A stretch of 42,212 bases of DNA from Lobulomyces angularis (GCA_027604685.1 JADHYX010000153.1:6378-48589), one strand, 5' to 3'. Shown: positions 12,001-24,941, counted from the stretch's first letter. Translations and numbers: made by a program. Notes: a model not told the origin generated them from the letters alone.

Positions 12001-15000
12001 AATGCTTCTGAAGCTCCAGAAACTCTTTCATCATAAACAAAATCTGGCTTTAGAATCAGGTCTACCTTAAGTAGTGAACGTGTGATGGGCGAAACTCTTG
12101 CATTAACTTCTAATCGTGGGAATTGATGGATTAATCTATGGATTGAGTTTCCCAATTGTCTGTCACCGGAATATTCACCCAAAACTAAAAAATAAACAAT
12201 TAAAATATTTTCAGAATAATACCTTGGGGAGTTAAATATTTATAGCTCTCCCAGCTTTGCTCCCTTGCTTCTAATTTTTTTATAACATGGGCAGGGGTAT
12301 TTTTAAATTGCCGCAATGGATTCATACTAAGCCACATTCTCTTATCCACCATTTGACACAAACTAAGAGTTTTTCTAGTCAATTGGGCCCAACCGCGTCT
12401 CAAAGAAATTTCAAAAATTGCCCTCAAAATTCTTCCAGCAGACTGCGTAACATACACCATATCTGCCATAAGAGCAAAACCCTCTAATTTCAGCTGCGAT
12501 ATATAAGATTGAAGCAGCACATTAATTTTCGCAGTTGGTTCATCAATTGCTTCTTTAATGGGTATCGGAACCCTTTCAACCATTTTTATCAATTCCAATT
12601 TTTCTTCATCCCTTACAGGAATAAATTTAAACTCATCTGATAAAGCAAAAACCCTGAATAAGTCAATCTGAGACATCGTCGGTTTTAAATGCATGTTGTA
12701 TGTTGCCATGGATTTATGAGAAATGTAGTAATGTGAAGCAATGCGTCCCAATTCAGTTCCCTGAAATTTCCCTGTTTTTCTATCATATTTAATCATATGG
12801 CATTTGTCTAATATTAAGGCTGCTGCGTGAATTAAATCAACTCTTTTCTGTTTCAAATGCGGATCTTCATTTCTCTCTGAGACAGATATTCCATACAACG
12901 CTGGATTTTTCCTCATTCTAACATAAAGATAGGTGTAGCCTAACCATTGAACTGCTTCATCTCTGTTTCTTATCGAGCCCAAAACTATTTCAGCATTCAA
13001 ATTGTCTGAGAGCTTTGATATGAACTGTGATTCAATTGGAAGCTGAATATTCAATAAGCAAAGATAATACTGCAATTCTTGATGTGTAGTAATAATAATT
13101 CCTTCACCATGAGTATCGAATTGTGGTCTGCCCGCTCTCCCCAGCATTTGCAATACGTCTTGTGGACTCAATTCTACCCACTTTCCTTTTTCTGGGGAAT
13201 AAACTTGGGTACCCCTAATGATAACTGTGTGAGCTGGAAGATTAACTCCCCAAGCTAAGGTCGCTGTCGAACATAGAACTTGAATATGGCCCTCTGCAAA
13301 AAGTTTCTCTACAGTGTTTTTATCAGATCGAGTTAAACCTGCATGATGGATACCAAAACCATATGGCAGTAAATTTTGAAGATCAGGATTTTCAACAATG
13401 GTAGCGGCCAATTTCAAAATTTCGTAACTTTCACTTTCTTGACGTAGAATTTGACTAATACTTTCATTCTCCAGCGCCATATCTCTAATTGTTTTTGCAG
13501 ACTTAGCAGTTTCTTTTCTCGAATGTACAAATATTAACATTTGGTTTTTTCCAGCTTCTTCCATAACTTTTTCGTAAGTTATATCATTCATCAGTTGAAA
13601 ACGTTTGATAGCTTTCTTTTCGGTTATACCAATGTATTGTTGCTTTAAGGGACAAGGCCTAAAGCTGTTGTCAAAAACAAACAAACATCCTTCAGGACAA
13701 CGAAGAAATTTTGCAACATCTTCTGAGTTAGGTAGCGTGGCACTTAGCCCAACAAGACGAACAGGTTGCTGCGTCTGCTCAACATTTCTTAAAGTCCTTG
13801 TAACAATACTTTCCAAAACTGGTCCCCGGTCATCGTGCAACAAGTGAATTTCATCAATAATAATTAATCTAACCAAATTAGTGTAAGACCTATCAGTTGC
13901 TTTTCTAGTTATTATATCCCATTTTTCAGGAGTAGCAACAATCACTTGAGTCTCCGCAATTTGGGCCTTGGTAAGCTGCTTATCTCCACTCAGCTCTGCA
14001 ACAGTAACTCCATAGTCTTTTAATCTCTTGCTGAAATTTTGTACCATTTCGGCAACAAGTGCCTTCATAGGAGCAATATAAACAATTTTAAAATTATCCA
14101 AATCAACCAGACCAGTATTTTGATTAGTAAATTGTCCAATAACACGGAGTATTGTTAGCATTGCACAGTTTGTCTACATGAATAAATTTTCAGATTTCTT
14201 TTATACATTCTCTTACCTTTCCTGCACCAGTTGGTGCACATAGAAGCATGTTTTTATCTTCGTTGAAAGCAACTGGATAAACTTGACTTTGCACCCTATT
14301 TAAAGAAGTAGCTCCAGAAAAAGCTGTTTGTGCCCACTCTGGTAAACTGGAAATGGCTATCAATTTTGATTTCGTAGCGTTGCTAGCAGGTGGTGGAACA
14401 TGTACTTCCTTATAGCCTTTTTTGCTTTTTATAAATGAGCCTTGGGGTAACTTACAATTCTTGTTGGTATTTAAATGACCACCTTGTGTAAAAGCTAATT
14501 CCTCTAAGTCAATATTTGACTTTGGAGCAAAACTGGAAACATCACTGGGCTGATTTGAAGACGGCTGCACATTAGAGGCTTCGTCCAACTCCATAGCATT
14601 CTCAACTACCCCTCTACGTCCACTTCTCCCGCCACCTTCGACTTGCCTCGTAGGTGCTACATTTAATTGCTCCAAAATGTGACCCAACCCTTTCTCCTGC
14701 ATTTCCTTTTTCACTTTTTCCACATCTTCACCAACTGATCCTGCTTTAGCTAACTTTGTGCACCAAACGATAATTTCCCTATTCCGAGTCAGCAGCTTAA
14801 CCAAATTAAATTTATCACTCTCAAACTCCGTAACTTCTTCGACCAATTTATTCTCTACCTGCTGAGAACTGGATGATAATATATTCAACGCCAACAGTGT
14901 CTTTGTTTGTGCAGTTTGCGCGTCAGGATAAAACCGGGATATTGTTCTTTGAAGCCAAAATGCGTCAATATCATGAGGATTTAGTGAGACATCTAAAGCA

Positions 15001-16173
15001 ATGCTCTAACTTAAGAATTGGCTATATCATTCTGAATTACCTTTTACAGCATCACCTGCTGCAGAGACAACAACTTCATCAACATCCACATCCATACTTT
15101 CGGAAGTTATTTCTGTATCCTCGCCTTCAACAACAATTCCGCCCATTGTATCAACATCTTCCTCTAAAGAATTAAGAATTTTATAAAATTTAAAAAACCT
15201 TCATCCTCTTTTATAATATCCTCTTCACTATACTCCTCTTCTTCATCAAATTCGACCGCGACACCATCTAAAAAAAAAATAAATTAAAAAAAAAATTTAG
15301 CTTATAAACCTTCTATGGTATCCTCTAAAATTCTTTTTGACCCATCATCAATATCAAGGTCATTAACATCTTCGTTTTTAAAATCAGTAATTTTTTTACC
15401 CAGGTTTACCAAACTGGCAAATTGTTCTGAACCTAACGGCTCCGTAAATACTTCTATTTCTTTTTTCTTATCAAAATCTTTTAAATTTTCATTTTTTAAA
15501 ATAGATAAAACTTCATCTACTACTCCCCTTAAAACTTCTTGAGTGGAGTCTCCAATTACTTTTTGTATAAAAGCTAAAATTAGTTCATAAATTTCTTTGG
15601 TTTCTTTTGTTTTCGGTCTATATTGTAAGCCTAAAAAAAAAATTACACGGATTAAATTTTCTCTGTGATACTAGTATTCTCAATTTTAAAATTTAATAAC
15701 ATAGTGCAAGTTAGATAGGTTAAAAACAATAATAAAAAAACAACACTTAACATACTTTCAAAGTCATCCGTAGCCTGCAAAATGTTATTAAATCCATATC
15801 CCTTATGAAAGATAGAGCTTCCTTTCTGTTTATTACTTTTTCTTTCCGCACCACTTTGTTTTAACTTGGCTTCCTTTTCCAATTTCTTCTTATTTTTTTT
15901 TTCCTTTTCTTCAATAGCCGTTCTAACTGCCCTAGATCCCATCTGACCTTTTTTAATTTTTCCAGCTAACGATTCCGCTTCACCAGTTGATTCTTTTTTA
16001 CCAAAAGTATATTTAAAAATTATTTTCAATTTCACTTACCATTGTTTCTTCTTGAAGAAAATCTGGGATCATGCTGAGTAACTTGCGAAGACATCGCAGC
16101 TATAAAAGAGATAGACTTAAGTATTTCGAAGGAAAAAAATACCATAGGAGTAATCAATTTCCTTTTTTTCCAT
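9042..16173 (-). CDS. BRR2: U5 snRNP RNA helicase Brr2 (SNRNP200)
   Basis: Twelve exons join in frame to about 2187 aa, the usual Brr2 length: 16173-16143, 16099-16040, 15992-15756, 15630-15310, 15267-15199, 15163-15048, 15005-14217, 14173-12223, 12184-11592, 11548-10305, 10253-9170, 9110-9042. The start is the ATG giving [16 protein letters not shown]. The N-terminal region has [10 protein letters not shown] and [10 protein letters not shown]. Two Ski2-like helicase plus Sec63 cassettes follow. Cassette 1 is intact: APTGAGKT (about 535-542), DEIH (about 648-651), LSATLPN and the [12 protein letters not shown] motif. Cassette 2 has GAPAGCGKT (about 1382) and DEIH (about 1488), but the SAT motif reads GTS and motif VI is MMGLACKP. 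That matches the known inactive, regulatory second cassette of Brr2. The C-terminal Sec63 unit includes NPNYYNLQ and [10 protein letters not shown]. Brr2 unwinds U4/U6 to activate the spliceosome, which fits this intron-rich genome. Confidence 0.97.
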
Positions 16174-16679
16174 AATCTTTAATTTCAAATTTTAATTATT
16201 TTTGATAATGCAAATTAATTGAAATTTTTTTGAAATGGAATCAACTATTGATCAAAGATTTTTTTTTAAAAAAAATAGGGTTTTAATGTCAAATAGATGA
16301 TTTGTGTTATGTAGTTTGCATACCGATTTCACCACATAAAATGGGTGACTAGAATAGTGTAATTCGAGAGTTTTTCAATCACTTTATAATAATTCCAAAT
16401 AAATTAATAATTTTGTGGTAAATCAGTTAATTATATAAAAAAATTTATTGAACTCTAAAACAACACCGTTAATATACTAGCTACATTATCACGAGAAATA
16501 CTAACTTTGGAGACTACCTTAACTCTTCCTCCCCTTTTGCGATCTTTATAAAAACAAATTTTTTTTTTCAATTTTAAATTATTATTATCGTAAGGTTACT
16601 GCTGTATCGCTGGTCTGAAACTTTATTTAATTTAAAACATTAATAATGAACTTCTTTACCTTGGAATGTTGCAGGTCCG
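16174..16679. other. Non-coding stretch between BRR2 and the Fanzor remnant
   Basis: AT-rich sequence upstream of the BRR2 start codon. I see no supported gene. It should hold the BRR2 promoter and possibly the 3' flank of the decayed nuclease gene. I could not see a clear terminal inverted repeat or target-site duplication marking an element edge. Confidence 0.4.
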
Positions 16680-17750
16680 TTTTGAAAATTTGGGATGGTC
16701 CAACGTAGAAGAGCTGTACACTCTGCACCTACAGCATCTCTATGAAAATAAACTTTACAATTTGTGCAATGCTTTACTCTATGCAAATTTCATGCAGTTG
16801 CTTCAAACATCTTGCGCAAATTTAAGAAGTCAAGTACTCATAATAACTAACAACCTGCAATCCTAAACCTCTTTCTTTTTTCATAAAATAGTCTTGAAAT
16901 GTGTGCGAAGAGTTAAAAGTCTTTTGAAAAAACAAACGAAACGGAAATAATTTCCTCGTCAACTTACGCCGATTAGCAATATTCGTTAACTACAAAAAGT
17001 CGCTAAATGATTCATTGAAATTGAATTATGTTTTTTTTTGATTCTTCCAAACATAGGATACATTTCTTCTGGGAGAATAATACTTCCCAGCTTTTCATAT
17101 GAAGCAACTTTCTTTTTACATCAAAAAAATCAGATTTTCAATCTCAATTGATTTTGGCGAAATTTTTATGATACTCAGTTTGATTCTAAAACTTTGCAGC
17201 GCTAGCGTAGGAATTCCTTTCTCCCTTATAAATTTTTTCTAACTCCAGTTTCAAGGTTAACTCGGGTTGCTGCTACCGACCAACGATCTCCTAAATCTAA
17301 GCCAACAATTATTTTGGAGCAAATCCTGCGGATGTTAAAATTATTCCAACTCTTTCCCAATAATCAATTCTTTTATTTCATACTGCCATTAATCAGCGTC
17401 TTTTTGAAAATGCTTTTTTTCTCTTATCAAATTAGAGGACAAAAAGTCTTACCCCCATTTTATATCATCCTATTTAACAGTTCCAGCTTTTTGGGATTAA
17501 AAAATTTGTCTACACCAATTTTCATTGAGACTCTTCGTTTTCAAACTTCGCAAAGAACACAGAAATCCCAAGAAAACATGATTAAAAAAAATTAAATAAC
17601 TCAGGTCAACAGGTTCATCAGTTGCATGAGAAAATAATAAATTAAAATGCGCATTTTGGTAAGCTTTCTTTTAAACCAAAACAGCACGGTTGCTCAGCAC
17701 TCCATTGCAGCATGTATTTTCTAGATCAAGCCAACGGCAGCTATACTTAA
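16680..17750 (-). pseudogene. Decayed Fanzor/TnpB-like (OrfB zinc-ribbon) RNA-guided nuclease gene
   Basis: The minus strand carries, in the right order and spacing but in different frames, the hallmarks of the TnpB/Fanzor family. A RuvC-I-like segment IIVGLDLGDRWSVAATRV has its aspartate codon at 17297-17295. About 460 nt later comes VVSYYEYLTS, then a premature TAA (16824-16822) where the family usually has Lys, then ICARC (first CxxC, 16818-16807). In another frame HCTNCKVYFHRDAVGAE gives the second CxxC (16768-16757) and the RD of RuvC-III (Asp codon 16738-16736). A weak LLIGVS segment lies where RuvC-II should start. Fragments upstream to about 17750 may be the N-terminus. Several stops and frameshifts mean it cannot make a nuclease as it stands. 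Fanzors are known eukaryotic relatives of TnpB and occur in fungi. The ends of the element are not defined. Confidence 0.7.
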
Positions 17751-17830
17751 TTATTGTACTTAAATTAATTCCATTAATTAAAATTTCATTAAACCCTAAT
17801 TTTTAACCAATTTTTTTTTAAAAAAAACAA

Positions 17831-18683
17831 ATGAACAAAAAAAATATAGTGATGGCGATTTCTGATGCCAATATCCCTCATAGAGCCTCTGACTTACCAA
17901 TGGAGTTTAAGTAAGTGAGACTATTTTTATCCAATTTTAGAAAGTTTATTTGCTGCCACCTAAAATTTTTGGCAATTAAATTAAATTGATCTACTAAACA
18001 TTTGTTTTATATAAACAGAAGAATTCTTGTTCCTGGAAAAATTCATCAAATACTGCTGCTCGGAAATGCCTGTAACAGATCAACGTTAGATTACCTAAAA
18101 ACGATCACTCACGATGTGTTATCCGTTAAAGGTTTGACTAATTTATAAATATTGAAACCATTTTATAGTAAGTCTACTTAAGGCGAATTTGATGAAGCAT
18201 TTTATAATTCTTCATCGGCTCCTGAATATAGAGTCGTTATGCACGGTCAAAGGAGGATTGGGTACTATTTTTATGTTTTCATCTTTAATCCTTTGAATTT
18301 TTAGCATGATTCATGGCCATCAAGTAATTCCTTGGGGAAATTTCAACAGTTTAAACATGATCGCAAAAAAGTTAGATGTTGACATACTTATATACGGACA
18401 CACCCAAAAATTTAAAGTAAAGGAGTATGAAGGCAGGATTTTTATAAATCCTGGATCAGTTACAGGAAGTTTTAGCAGTTATTTAATGGATAAAGACAAT
18501 AAAGAAGAAAGTGGTGGCCTCAGGATAGATGAAAACGAAAAAGTAAATTTAATTGTAGAGAAAGGAATACCCAGTTTTGTATTAATGGATATTCAGGGAT
18601 TGAATGTAGTACTATATATATATCAGTTGGTAAATGGTGAATTAAAAGTTGATAAAAAGGAATTTTCCAAAAAACTGGATTAA
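17831..18683 (+). CDS. VPS29: Retromer subunit Vps29
   Basis: Four exons (17831-17910, 18019-18131, 18183-18261, 18305-18683) join in frame to about 216 aa. The whole protein follows Vps29, with family blocks DANIPHR, FKRILVPGKIHQILL, DYLKTITHDV, GEFDE, GMIHGHQVIPWG, DVDILIYGHTQKF, INPGSVTG and PSFVLMDIQG. Vps29 has a metallophosphoesterase fold and scaffolds Vps35 in retromer, which recycles cargo from endosomes to the Golgi or plasma membrane. The first metal-ligand pair is changed: the family's D-x-H reads D-A-N here, consistent with a non-catalytic scaffold. About 20 extra residues (near DKDNKEESGG) sit before the last strands, in a loop where many fungal Vps29 proteins also carry insertions. 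Confidence 0.97.
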
Positions 18684-19243
18684 GGGAGTGCTGAAGTTGT
18701 TATTGGCTTTAGTCCAAAAAAACCATTTTAAATTGTATTAGTAACAATATCGATAATAAATAAATATTAGTGTTTTTGCATCACTTAAGGAATAAAAATA
18801 GCTGAGATTGCTATAGTTTGCTGTATTACATTTAAAGTTCCAATTCCTATGTGTTTCAAATTCTCCAACGAAGGTCGGAAAAATTGATTTTGATGACATA
18901 ATCGGAAAATCGATAAAAGTGTTATTAGTGACGAAATAAATTTAAGCTTTTTACTCTATTTTTAATCTTAATTTTTGATAGATGGTGTAGGAGTACTCTT
19001 TTGATTATTTCGAACATTATCTTCATCAAATGTAAGCAAATATTGAGTGAAGTGTTAATTATAAAAAGTTTGGAATAGAGATGAAAGCATGAGGTGGAAC
19101 AAATTTGAAGTCTTTGACATGATTAAATCAGTTGCAAAAATTCTTTTGATTGTTATTCTCTCAAATTTTCTTCCATCTCATCAAATAAAATTATACTATA
19201 GTAGTTAAATTTTTTTTTTTGCATTACCACCAAATTGAAATCA
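18684..19243. other. Intergenic region between VPS29 and the helicase gene
   Basis: AT-rich spacer between two plus-strand genes. The only mildly protein-like piece is a 40-codon stop-to-stop frame at 18817-18939 (plus) ending KVGKIDFDDIIGK and a short tail. It has no start codon or splice partner that I can support. The rest should be the VPS29 3' UTR and the promoter of the downstream helicase gene. Confidence 0.45.
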
Positions 19244-22200
19244 ATGGATAATCCTATCTGGAATTCCGAGGTTGAAGTGCTTCAATCTATTTACGGAAAC
19301 GAATGCGTGAAACAGCAATCAAATAATTCCATAATAATTAAACTGTTTCTTGCACAAGGATTAGTTGAATTGGGAGTTGAAGTTGACCAGTTTTATCCAG
19401 TTGCAATTCCAAAATATAATGTTAAAACGTATTGGCCAGTAGCAGCTGCAGATCACGGTATAGTGGTTTCTTTGTCGATTTTACTAAAAAATTGTTTGGT
19501 TTTGACGTTAAGGTGGTTTTTGCCAGCTGGAATATTCTGCCCTGAAAACAATAAATGAAAAATTTTTAGAAATTCATTCTACTGCATGCGGCGAAGTAAT
19601 TATTTTTGAGGTAAACACAAAGTCACTATGATAATATTTATTTTTGTACAGTGGGTTGAATTTTTAAGTAAGCATCTGGAGGCAATCTCCCCCAACCAAG
19701 CCGATACATCAGATTGTGTAATAATAGAAGCAGCATGTAGTGAAGAAGATAATGAAATATTGAATACGAGAATTAATGATTCTTCATCATACACTAAGCA
19801 TACAAAAAAAAAACCGAAGTCAAAATTAAAATCGAAAAAGGCAAACAACAGACCCGTAGCTGCCTTTTCCACAGTAAATGTAAAAAAAGCCGAAGAAGTG
19901 TTGGAGGAACCAAAAAAATCAGACAAACAAATAGCCGATGTGGATTTGAATTTACTATTGGAATCAGATAATGTGAATAACGTTGTGCTGGTTAAAGAAG
20001 ATTTTGACAGGATTGCACTGCATAAAATTGATGATGAATTTAAGAAAGAGTTGGAAAAAAAGAAGAAGTTAGGCGCGGATTTGGTCAAGTTGAAAATTTC
20101 TGATAAAGTAGAATTTTCAATAATTGAATTGATTCGAGAACAATTTAAGAGTAATTGGAGTTCTGTGAGACCTGTGGACTTGAATTTGTTAAAAGATCCC
20201 TTTAACACAGCACCAAATTCAAATCAAACTAATCTTTTTAAAACATTGGTAACTCATTAATTTTCAATTTCTTTTTTTGGCAACAAACTTACCAGTTTTA
20301 GAACTTAAATTATTTGAGGTTTGAAAAAGTCGGTTTCACTAGAGATGTAATAGAAAACATTATGTGGGAATCATGGGGAACTTCTTTTTCCGATTCGCTG
20401 GATTGGGTAAAATTATTAATATTAATTTTTATTTCATGAATTGTTGTCAATTTTTAAGGCTTTAATTTTTCTATCTCCTAATTTACTTCCTCCTTCTTTT
20501 TCTGATAAATATTTGCATGAAAATAGTAAGAATTCTTTTAATTTCGTTTCCAAGAAGTTTTCGCAAACAAATCTGCGATGCTCCACACCAACAGGAATAA
20601 CAACTTTTCAAATGGCGAGGACAGATAACAAAGAATCTCCACCGTGTGAACTGCTGGATATGAAATCTTGGATTATCAGTTCTATAAATCGGATGGTAAA
20701 TTAATTAAACATATTAATATTCCTTTTAGGAATCCGAAAACGAAAATGATGATTCAGTGAACTTGCAATATGCGAAGCTTAAGATAGAAGAAGATAATTT
20801 AAAAATTAAAGGAGGAAAAAATGGAAGAAAGTTAAAGCAACTAAAGGAGAAATTAGAACTTCTCACTAGTAATAAGGACTTTAATGTGAAAGTAGCAAAT
20901 GAAGAATTTCAAAAACTAACTAAACCTTTCATTGATAGAACAAAAAAAAAATCAAAAAGACCAGAGTGGGAAATTGAGGTTAAAGAAAAAGATGAAATAG
21001 AGATGGGTGATTTTTTTGAAAAGGAGGAAGCTAATGTTTCAATGACTTTACAACCCTCTAAATGTAAAACTGTTGTGATAAAAAATTTTGCTATTGCCAG
21101 CTCTTGGACTGGAAAGTCACCAAAACAGTTTTTAACGGATTGGCTCTCTAAAAATGCTAAAGGGTGTAAATTGGCTTTTTCATCCCTCCCTACGAAGTAT
21201 ACACTCCTTGATTATTTGACATTTATTTTTTAGTGCTGGACATCGAATTAAAGCTTACCTGAAAGGAAATATTAAAGATTTTGAAAATAAAGTTGCGATT
21301 ATGGAAGAAAGCGAGATTGTAATGACACTAAAAGAAGCAGAAAACTATGCTTCTACGAAACTGCTTTATTTACTCTTGCCGAATTTACCAATATATAGAA
21401 ACCTTCCTCCGCCATTTCGTGAACTATGGTTGGATCTTGTAAAAGTAGACGAAAATTTGGAAATTGATGAAAAGGAAAAGTTGAAGTAAGCTTTCAGTAT
21501 TCTTTAAAAAGTTATGTTATAAATATCTTATTATTTGCAGCTCCCAAAGACTATCATTTTTGACAAAGCTTTACAATTTTATTCAGCCTAAAATTCAGGT
21601 ATTTTAAAGTCATTTTTAAATGCAAGTTATTTATAAAAAGGATAAGTTGAAGTTGTCGCAAAATTTTGGAAGCAATAAGGAAAATTTTGAACATGTGGAA
21701 AGAGAATATTCAAAAAAAGGAGGCAAACTCGAAAGAAGAAATGAAAAGTTTAATAGCACCTTTGCTAACTGTAAATCAATATTCGAAATGAACAAGTTGA
21801 ATAGATTTTACAAACAGCTATTATTTAAAAGACAGACACTTCCAGTTTTCAGTCAGCGTGAAAAAATTATTAAAGCATGTTCAGAAAATACCTTTGTTAT
21901 AATATCTGGTGAAACTGGTAGTGGAAAATCTACGCAAGTAATACTCATCACTTCTATATTTTTTTTTTCATTATTTCACGAGTAGGTTCCACAATTTCTT
22001 TTAGAAAACTCGTTTGAAATTTTAAAGGAGGCAAATCTTATATGTACTCAGCCAAGGCGAATCAGGTAATCAGCTTTGAAAAAATTTTTTCCTGATAGAC
22101 CCTTCCAGTGCAATATCTATAGCCAGCCGAGTGTCAGAGGAAATGGGAGAAAGAGAAATTGGAATGGATAAAAGTCTAATCGGATATTCTATCCGATTAG

Positions 22201-24941
22201 AGTCCAAAATTTCGGTTTTTTTTAAAAATGTTAAATGCAGTTTTCATAATGTCTTTAGGAAACGACCCGGTTAACTTTTTGCACTACTGGAATACTACTG
22301 AGAAGGATGGAAATAGATCCATACTTGGAAAAAATCACCCACGTAATTGTTGATGAAGTTCATGAAAGAAGTCTGGAATCCGATTTTTTGCTTTTGTTAC
22401 TTAAAAAACTTGTAAAAGTTAGAAACGATTTAACTGTGGTGTTGATGTCAGCAACGGCTGACTCACAAAAATTCTACGAATATTTTTTTGATGCACATAC
22501 TCCTTGTATTTGGTACAATAACTTTCTTTGAATATGCCATTTAAAAAGTTGAAATAGCGTTGACGTTCCAGGACGCACTTTCCCTGTTACTACCATGTAT
22601 TTGGAAGATGCGATCCAGGACACCAGTTATTTGCTGGAGGAATATTCAGAGTACGCTGTTTATGATAACAGGAAAATTTCTACTGCCAAACTTAATGTGA
22701 CAAGCAAGGGCGGAAAATCCATTCAAACCACTGTGCAGTGGTCTGGTAGTGACTCAGATGATAAGGACGACTTTTTTGCGTCAGATGACTTCAGTTCCAA
22801 TAAATATAATATCAATACCATTAACACATTAAAGCGAATAGATATATCCAAAATTAATTTAGAATTAATCGAAAGGTAATTGTGCATTAATAATTTTCTC
22901 TAATATATCATATAATTTCATTTGTTGTAAATTTAAGGTTGATTTTTAAGTTGCATGTTGAGGGACCTGTGGATATGAATGGTGATCGAGGTTCTATTTT
23001 AGTGTTCCTTCCTGGTTATGTGAGGATTGACCATAAAAAATTATGATTTTAATGTTTTTCAATAGGGTGAGATAAAGAGGCTTTATGATGTAATTGCATC
23101 GAATGCAGATAGAAATAACATGACGGTATTACCACTTCATTCCTCCTTAAACAGCAAACAGCAAGCGTTGGTTTTTAAACCCTCTCACAGTGGATTCCGA
23201 AAAGTTATATTATCAACCAATATTGCTGAAACAGGTTTGAAGTGGATGACCCAAATATTATTCATTCAAGTATTCTATAGGTGTAACTATTCCAGACGTT
23301 ACATATGTTATTGACACAGTTAAATCTAGGGAAGTATCTTACGATATAAAAAGGCATGTAACAAAACTGTCTGAGGTATTTATCTCAAAAGCAAACTGTT
23401 TACAACGAAGAGGTAAGAAAGTTAATTACTAAATTTTATTCTACTTTTTAGGTAGGGCAGGGAGAGTTAGAGAAGGAATATGCTATCATCTGGTACCTTC
23501 AAAGTTTTTTTTCATGTCTTTGGTAAATATCCCGTTACATTTAATACCTAAGTTTTTGCATAAAGTTGCCCCAGCGACAACCTGAAATAATGAGACTTCC
23601 TCTTGAGGAACTATGTTTAAGAATTAGGGCTATTGGTTATAAATTACCATTTTCGCAATTTCTCTCTGACGCTTTGGACATACCCCCACTGGAAAATGTA
23701 GCTAGATCTGTAGATGAATTAATGTCTGTGGGAGCAATGGTACTTTTTATGGTAGTGATATTTAATTTTGTTTTTAGGATGAACTTGAAAATCTAACACC
23801 GTTGGGAACTCTACTGGTTAACTTTCCAGTTAATGTGAGGTTAGGTAAAATGCTCCTAGTAAGTAGATCAACAAATATTTACCGTTTATTTTTGAAAAGT
23901 ATGGAGTTGCCCTAAGTTGCTTAGATCCTATACTAACGATTACCTCCTCCCTTAGTTTAGGGCGAACTCCTTTCAGCAGACCCTTTGGAAAAGAACAGGA
24001 AGCCGATGCAGCGAAAGAAAAATTCAAATCCGGCGACTCAGACTTACTAAGTCTACTAAAATGCTTCAATTTTTGGAAAAATGAATCTTTAAAAAGTCCT
24101 AGCGTTGCAGCCAATAGAAAGTTTTGTGAGGAAAACTTTTTATCTTATCAAAACTTAATTTCGATAGAGGAAACAAAGGATCAGTTACTGAAGTTATTAA
24201 TTTCTATAAATGTCATTTCAAAGGATATTCTGCAAATTGCAAAGTATGTCTAAAGAATGATTTTTTCTCTTACTTAATTCATTAACCAGAAATGGTGGCA
24301 CTAATGTCAGTCACTTTTTGGACAAACATAATTTACACTCAGCGAAAGAACCCATCATACTTGCTGCAATAAGTTTTGGGCTTTATCCCAATGTTTTAAA
24401 GGTACTTACATAATATTATCAATTCGCTAATTCTTTTTAGAAAATTCCTTCAGAAACTGATAGAAAGTTGCATGCACCAACATTTATTTTGCAACCGCTT
24501 GCAGCCGCTAATACTGTTTCAGTGTATCCTAATAAACAATCTTCTCTCTTTAGTGATGGAATATTTGAAAAAGATGCAAGTTTTTTCACTTATTACTCTA
24601 TGTCCCGGGTAAATTCAAAAAATACTTCAAAATTAAAAGTTTGGGATTTGAATCGGATTGGAGCAGCATGCCTAATAAGTAGCTCTAAAGATATAGTAGT
24701 GGAGGTAATTTTTTTTAGTTAAAAAAATAAACTTTCGTTTAAGCATCGGCAAGGAATTATAACTGCGGCTGATGGTAATATCCAAATAGTGTGTCCTCCG
24801 CGAACCGCTAGCACTATCTCTATTTTTAGCAAAATGATCCAAGATTTTTTTAATAATAAAATTATTGTCAAGGACGTCCAGTTGTCTCATTTATATGAAA
24901 ATGTTTTGGAAATGTTTATTAATTTACTGTTAGATGAGTAG
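19244..24941 (+). CDS. RWD-domain DEAH-box RNA helicase (DHX29/DHX57/YLR419W group)
   Basis: Twenty-three exons join in frame to about 1578 aa. The start is the ATG at 19244 (MDNPIWNSEVEVLQSIYG), the opening of an RWD domain covering about residues 1-125. A charged linker and the ALIFLSPNLLPPSF block typical of DHX29/57 come next. The helicase core has GETGSGKST (about 775), CTQPRRISAISIA, DEVHERS (about 878), LMSATAD, STNIAETGVTIPDVTYVID and QRRGRAGRVREG. Winged-helix, ratchet (LTPLGTLLVNFPVNVRLGKMLL) and OB-fold parts follow. Exons: 19244-19498, 19527-19610, 19652-20248, 20302-20406, 20459-20695, 20730-21196, 21234-21485, 21541-21598, 21641-21937, 21986-22065, 22109-22214, 22259-22512, 22558-22875, 22938-23019, 23066-23234, 23281-23412, 23452-23522, 23566-23739, 23778-23858, 23900-24243, 24290-24401, 24441-24704, 24744-24941. 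DHX29 helps ribosomes scan structured mRNA; the role here is inferred. I did not see a CCCH finger, unlike animal DHX57. Confidence 0.92.
22175..22201. repeat. 12-bp perfect inverted repeat with 3-nt loop inside a helicase exon
   Basis: TCTAATCGGATA at 22175-22186 is followed by TTC and then its exact reverse complement at 22190-22201. It lies in exon 11 of the DEAH helicase gene, 13 nt before the donor site, and encodes the conserved SLIGYSIRLE region. Confidence 0.9.

Noticed and set aside
16666..16866. 66-aa plus-strand frame
   Set aside because: It lies antisense to the zinc-ribbon part of the Fanzor remnant, which explains the sequence better.
17314..17595. 93-aa plus-strand hydrophobic frame
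   Set aside because: Antisense to the upstream part of the Fanzor remnant; no family seen.
19600..20208. 202-aa minus-strand Ser/Phe-rich frame
   Set aside because: Mirror of the Lys/Glu-rich exon 3 of the DEAH helicase gene.
24672..24890. 72-aa minus-strand frame
   Set aside because: Antisense to the last exons of the DEAH helicase gene, no signature.
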